Part shown: one piece after another, positions 61,544 to 64,000 of the stretch
How the letters are laid out: each line of letters starts with the position of its first letter
Position numbering within the stretch: position 1 is the stretch's first letter
NCBI GenBank assembly: GCA_030407315.1
Contig: JALQPE010001029.1
Coordinates: forward strand, 1-64,000
From: Asparagopsis taxiformis
Taxonomy: Eukaryota > Rhodophyta > Florideophyceae > Bonnemaisoniales > Bonnemaisoniaceae
Length of the DNA stretch: 64,000 bases
Reading direction: 5' to 3'
Notes under the pieces: generated by a model
The model's database searches: none
Told to the model about the DNA's origin: nothing
The model's input: only the letters and a program-made list of their open reading frames with translations
Program-made: the position numbers and the translations under genes

Positions 61544-61681
61544 ATGGTCTCCTTCAACAACGAACTTTCTTCCCCTTTTTTGGACTGCAGAGCAGTTTCT
61601 TCCCATCAATTCTCAGACGTTTCTGTCAACTTCCGCAGATCGAAGGACAAGAATACATCTAATGCGACCCAAGCTGCATAA
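61544..61681 (+). CDS. Tail-family micropeptide 6 (45 aa)
   Basis: ATG at 61544 is the first after the TATA box (MVSFNNELSSPFLDCRAVSS). The product ends DVSVNFRRSKDKNTSNATQAA then TAA. This is the clearest member: promoter, leader, single short ORF and a full tail. The last 18 residues match copy 3 except at two positions, but nucleotides differ at many third positions (AAT ACA TCT AAT GCG ACC CAA GCT GCA). No signal peptide or membrane segment. Function unknown. Confidence 0.75.
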   Translation: MVSFNNELSSPFLDCRAVSSHQFSDVSVNFRRSKDKNTSNATQAA

Positions 61682-64000
61682 GGCAAGCCGACACAGGCAC
61701 TAACTGATCGATCACATGGTTTTTGTATTCTGCCAGTATACCTAACTCATGACACTTGTTCCATCTAATAACAGCTAACAGTTGAGCTAATCCAAAATAA
61801 AGAATTGAACATGGCATGGTCCTTCCAAAATTAATCATTGACCCGTTCTCAGACTTTTGCTACGAGACTTTATTTTTAGGGTATCTGCTTACTCACCGGC
61901 TCGAATAGATTCTGGATGGTTACAATGCTATCGGAACACCCACCTCTAATGGTCAATTGGGAAAGTTAGGAAGCTCGCACTTCATGAAATGGCATACAAT
62001 AGCATTTGGTAGGTTTTAGAAATGTGATAGTGGATACGGTTTGCTGGGACAGTGCTACCAGTGTGGGGCATTGTAATTTGGTCGCTCGCACATTAACTTT
62101 CCACCATACAAATGTGTCTAGAGCGAGTTCATTTCCTGTTTGTTTTCGAGATTAGATGGTTGCTCTGTGAGGTGTGCAGAAGATTGAATATAGAAAAGTA
62201 GATGTGATGAGCAACTGGCTGAGGGTGAGCCTGCATTACCATCTCCATCAATGAATAGATGATTTCTCTCTCATAAACATCCATCGACAACAGACTCCGA
62301 AAGGAATGGATTGATAGGAGAAGACTATTTCTGGAGAACGGTGGAATCAACTCGAATATCCAACAAGTTCAATTGCCAGAATCTCAGATGAATGAGCACT
62401 GGACCAGACGGATTTGTGCTTAGCTGTTCAATGCCACGTTGAGAAAGATTCCAGTACAACTACAACGTGATACCATCTATATGAACGATACACCGATGAA
62501 TACTTGTGTATGAAGAGAGAATGTTTTGTTGGACATGAGCCCCTTTCTTTGCGCCCATCATCACTGGAACGTCGTTCATCGTTGTATATAAAACCAACAG
62601 AGCAGAACGATCTGGTGAGCGTGAACTATTCTGGCTGGGAACAAGTGTGACGATGAAGCACGGGAACAGCATGGTGAGATACTGGCTAGCAGTCCAACAC
62701 GAGGCTTTGAATGCTGAGTTGGCATGGAGTGTGAGTGGGCATTTACGGTGAACGACACGTTCAAACAAAGCAGTATCGAATGATGCAGTTTGTCCCAAGT
62801 ATGAAAGGTGTGAATTGGGCTCAATTTTTGGGGCAACCCGGCGGCAAGCCACCGCATATGAACCAATGCGTGGAAAGAGATGTAGCACAGACAATACTCA
62901 TCATGATTGTAATTCGCCGAGCTGTTTCTTGGAGAGCAGAGACGAGTGAGGAACGTGCATCGCTCGAGAGGTATGCTCCCAGTCGTGTCCCAGAGCTCGC
63001 CAGTTGCGAGTACGCGCAAAATATTTTTAAATTAACGGAAAATCTTGGCGTCTCGTGTTTCCACACCAAAGGGGATTTCTCCATACTGGGCGCGGGAATA
63101 GCAGGCACCGTCTAGCCGACAGGACAAGCGCCATCAAGCTGGGATGTGGCTCACTAAAAACCGATGGCAACCCGACAAGAAGCACCGCGAATACAAAACC
63201 AGCCATGCGCGCGTGCATGGAGATGACATAACGTAGCGCATGCGGGTATAGTGTCACGGAGAAGAATTGTCAGATAGATTTAGAGATATCGTGATGTGGT
63301 GCAAATAGGAGAGGCCACTTCACATCGTTGCGACAATGAGAGCGAATTGCACAACAAGGTATGGGTGTGCGGAGGTGTCTATCGTCGTGCCGACCATCGA
63401 CGTCAAGTCGTTGCAAGTTTTCGAACGACTTATCAATCTGAATTCAGTCCATTTTTTCCTACTCCATTCGGCGCGTCCGATTGGTCCACGTCGTACTGTC
63501 TAAAACATTGCTGGCAGGAGTCGCGCGGATTAAAGTTTTCTCGAAATTGTTGATTTATCGGAATATTCCAAAATATTTGAAGTTTTGAAAAATATTTTTC
63601 ATCATGCCAGATTATATCGACAAAACTGCCTTCCCCAGCAGTAGTCAGGCACCACCAAATCTTCGCCATATCGAGATACACACCGAGTTGCGATGTGTAC
63701 TATCAAGGTCCTCACCGGTGTGCTCGTATCCATTTCGTAAGGGGAAAACACGCCGAGCTACCAGCGTCCAGCTATGCAATGCGCAGACATGCAAATTTAA
63801 CACGCCTACCGGAACGAGCATAGCGTTCCGTCCATGTCCGATTGGAGAGATAGCGAGCAAGTTGGCAGATTTTGTGCATAACAGTCATGCCTCCGCGATT
63901 TACAGCTGCTTGACAAGTTTGAAAAGCACCATTCCTCGTCGTTCATTCTTTCCATGCAGAACAGCAATGCTGCCGCTCTTGTAATTCCTGACTTGTGGTG
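61682..64000. other. Intergenic to window end, no firm gene
   Basis: The best ORF is 63604-63984 (ATG; MPDYIDKTAFPSSSQAPPNL onward, 126 aa, seven Cys) with an A/T-rich upstream but no clear TATA box. Overlapping frames at 62460-63115 look like chance. No RNA gene seen. Confidence 0.3.

Overview
This window is eukaryotic, intron-poor and dominated by transposable elements. I see no spliceosomal gene that I can resolve with confidence, but there is a tRNA-Lys gene with a canonical nuclear tRNA intron, and TATA boxes 50-150 nt upstream of several short ORFs. The lineage is not settled by the sequence: the mix of Ty1/copia, Ty3/gypsy, PIF/Harbinger and Tc1/mariner elements with compact orphan genes would fit a red alga, a fungus or an oomycete-like organism. 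I make no firmer claim.

Layout. 0.7-4.5 kb holds decayed genes: a PIF/Harbinger transposase, an RRM protein resembling RBM39/CAPER, and a minus-strand Myb/SANT-like coiled-coil protein. A perfect 45-bp palindrome lies between the last two. 4.66-11.93 kb is an old copia element (A) carrying two later insertions: a GC-rich block of unknown nature (6.5-7.8 kb) and a Tc1/mariner element with IR/DR ends inside its 3' LTR. 12.77-14.21 kb is an intact orphan gene (477 aa). 15.81-21.01 kb is a copia element (D) with apparently identical LTRs, one 1502-aa ORF and a Tudor-like domain between integrase and reverse transcriptase. 22.08-31.88 kb is copia element B, whose 5' LTR is split by a younger copia element (C, 26.77-31.82 kb). 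32-42 kb is gene-poor DNA with small peptide genes and the tRNA. 42.24-48.05 kb is a nearly perfect inverted repeat (2.43-kb arms, 0.94-kb spacer) that duplicates a secreted six-cysteine protein. 48.64-54.38 kb is a Ty3/gypsy element with a chromodomain (E). 55.35-60.78 kb is a second Ty3/gypsy element (F) whose gag and pol are joined by a canonical -1 frameshift site.

The most unusual feature is a dispersed family of at least six very small genes (about 41-50 codons; 15.3, 32.5, 34.0, 38.8, 40.2 and 61.6 kb, both strands). Their N-terminal halves are unrelated, but all end at the stop codon in nearly the same tail, of the type KDKNTSNATQAA. The codons of the tail differ freely at third positions while the amino acids are kept, which points to selection on the peptide. 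Four of the six genes lie within 8 kb. I do not recognise this family.
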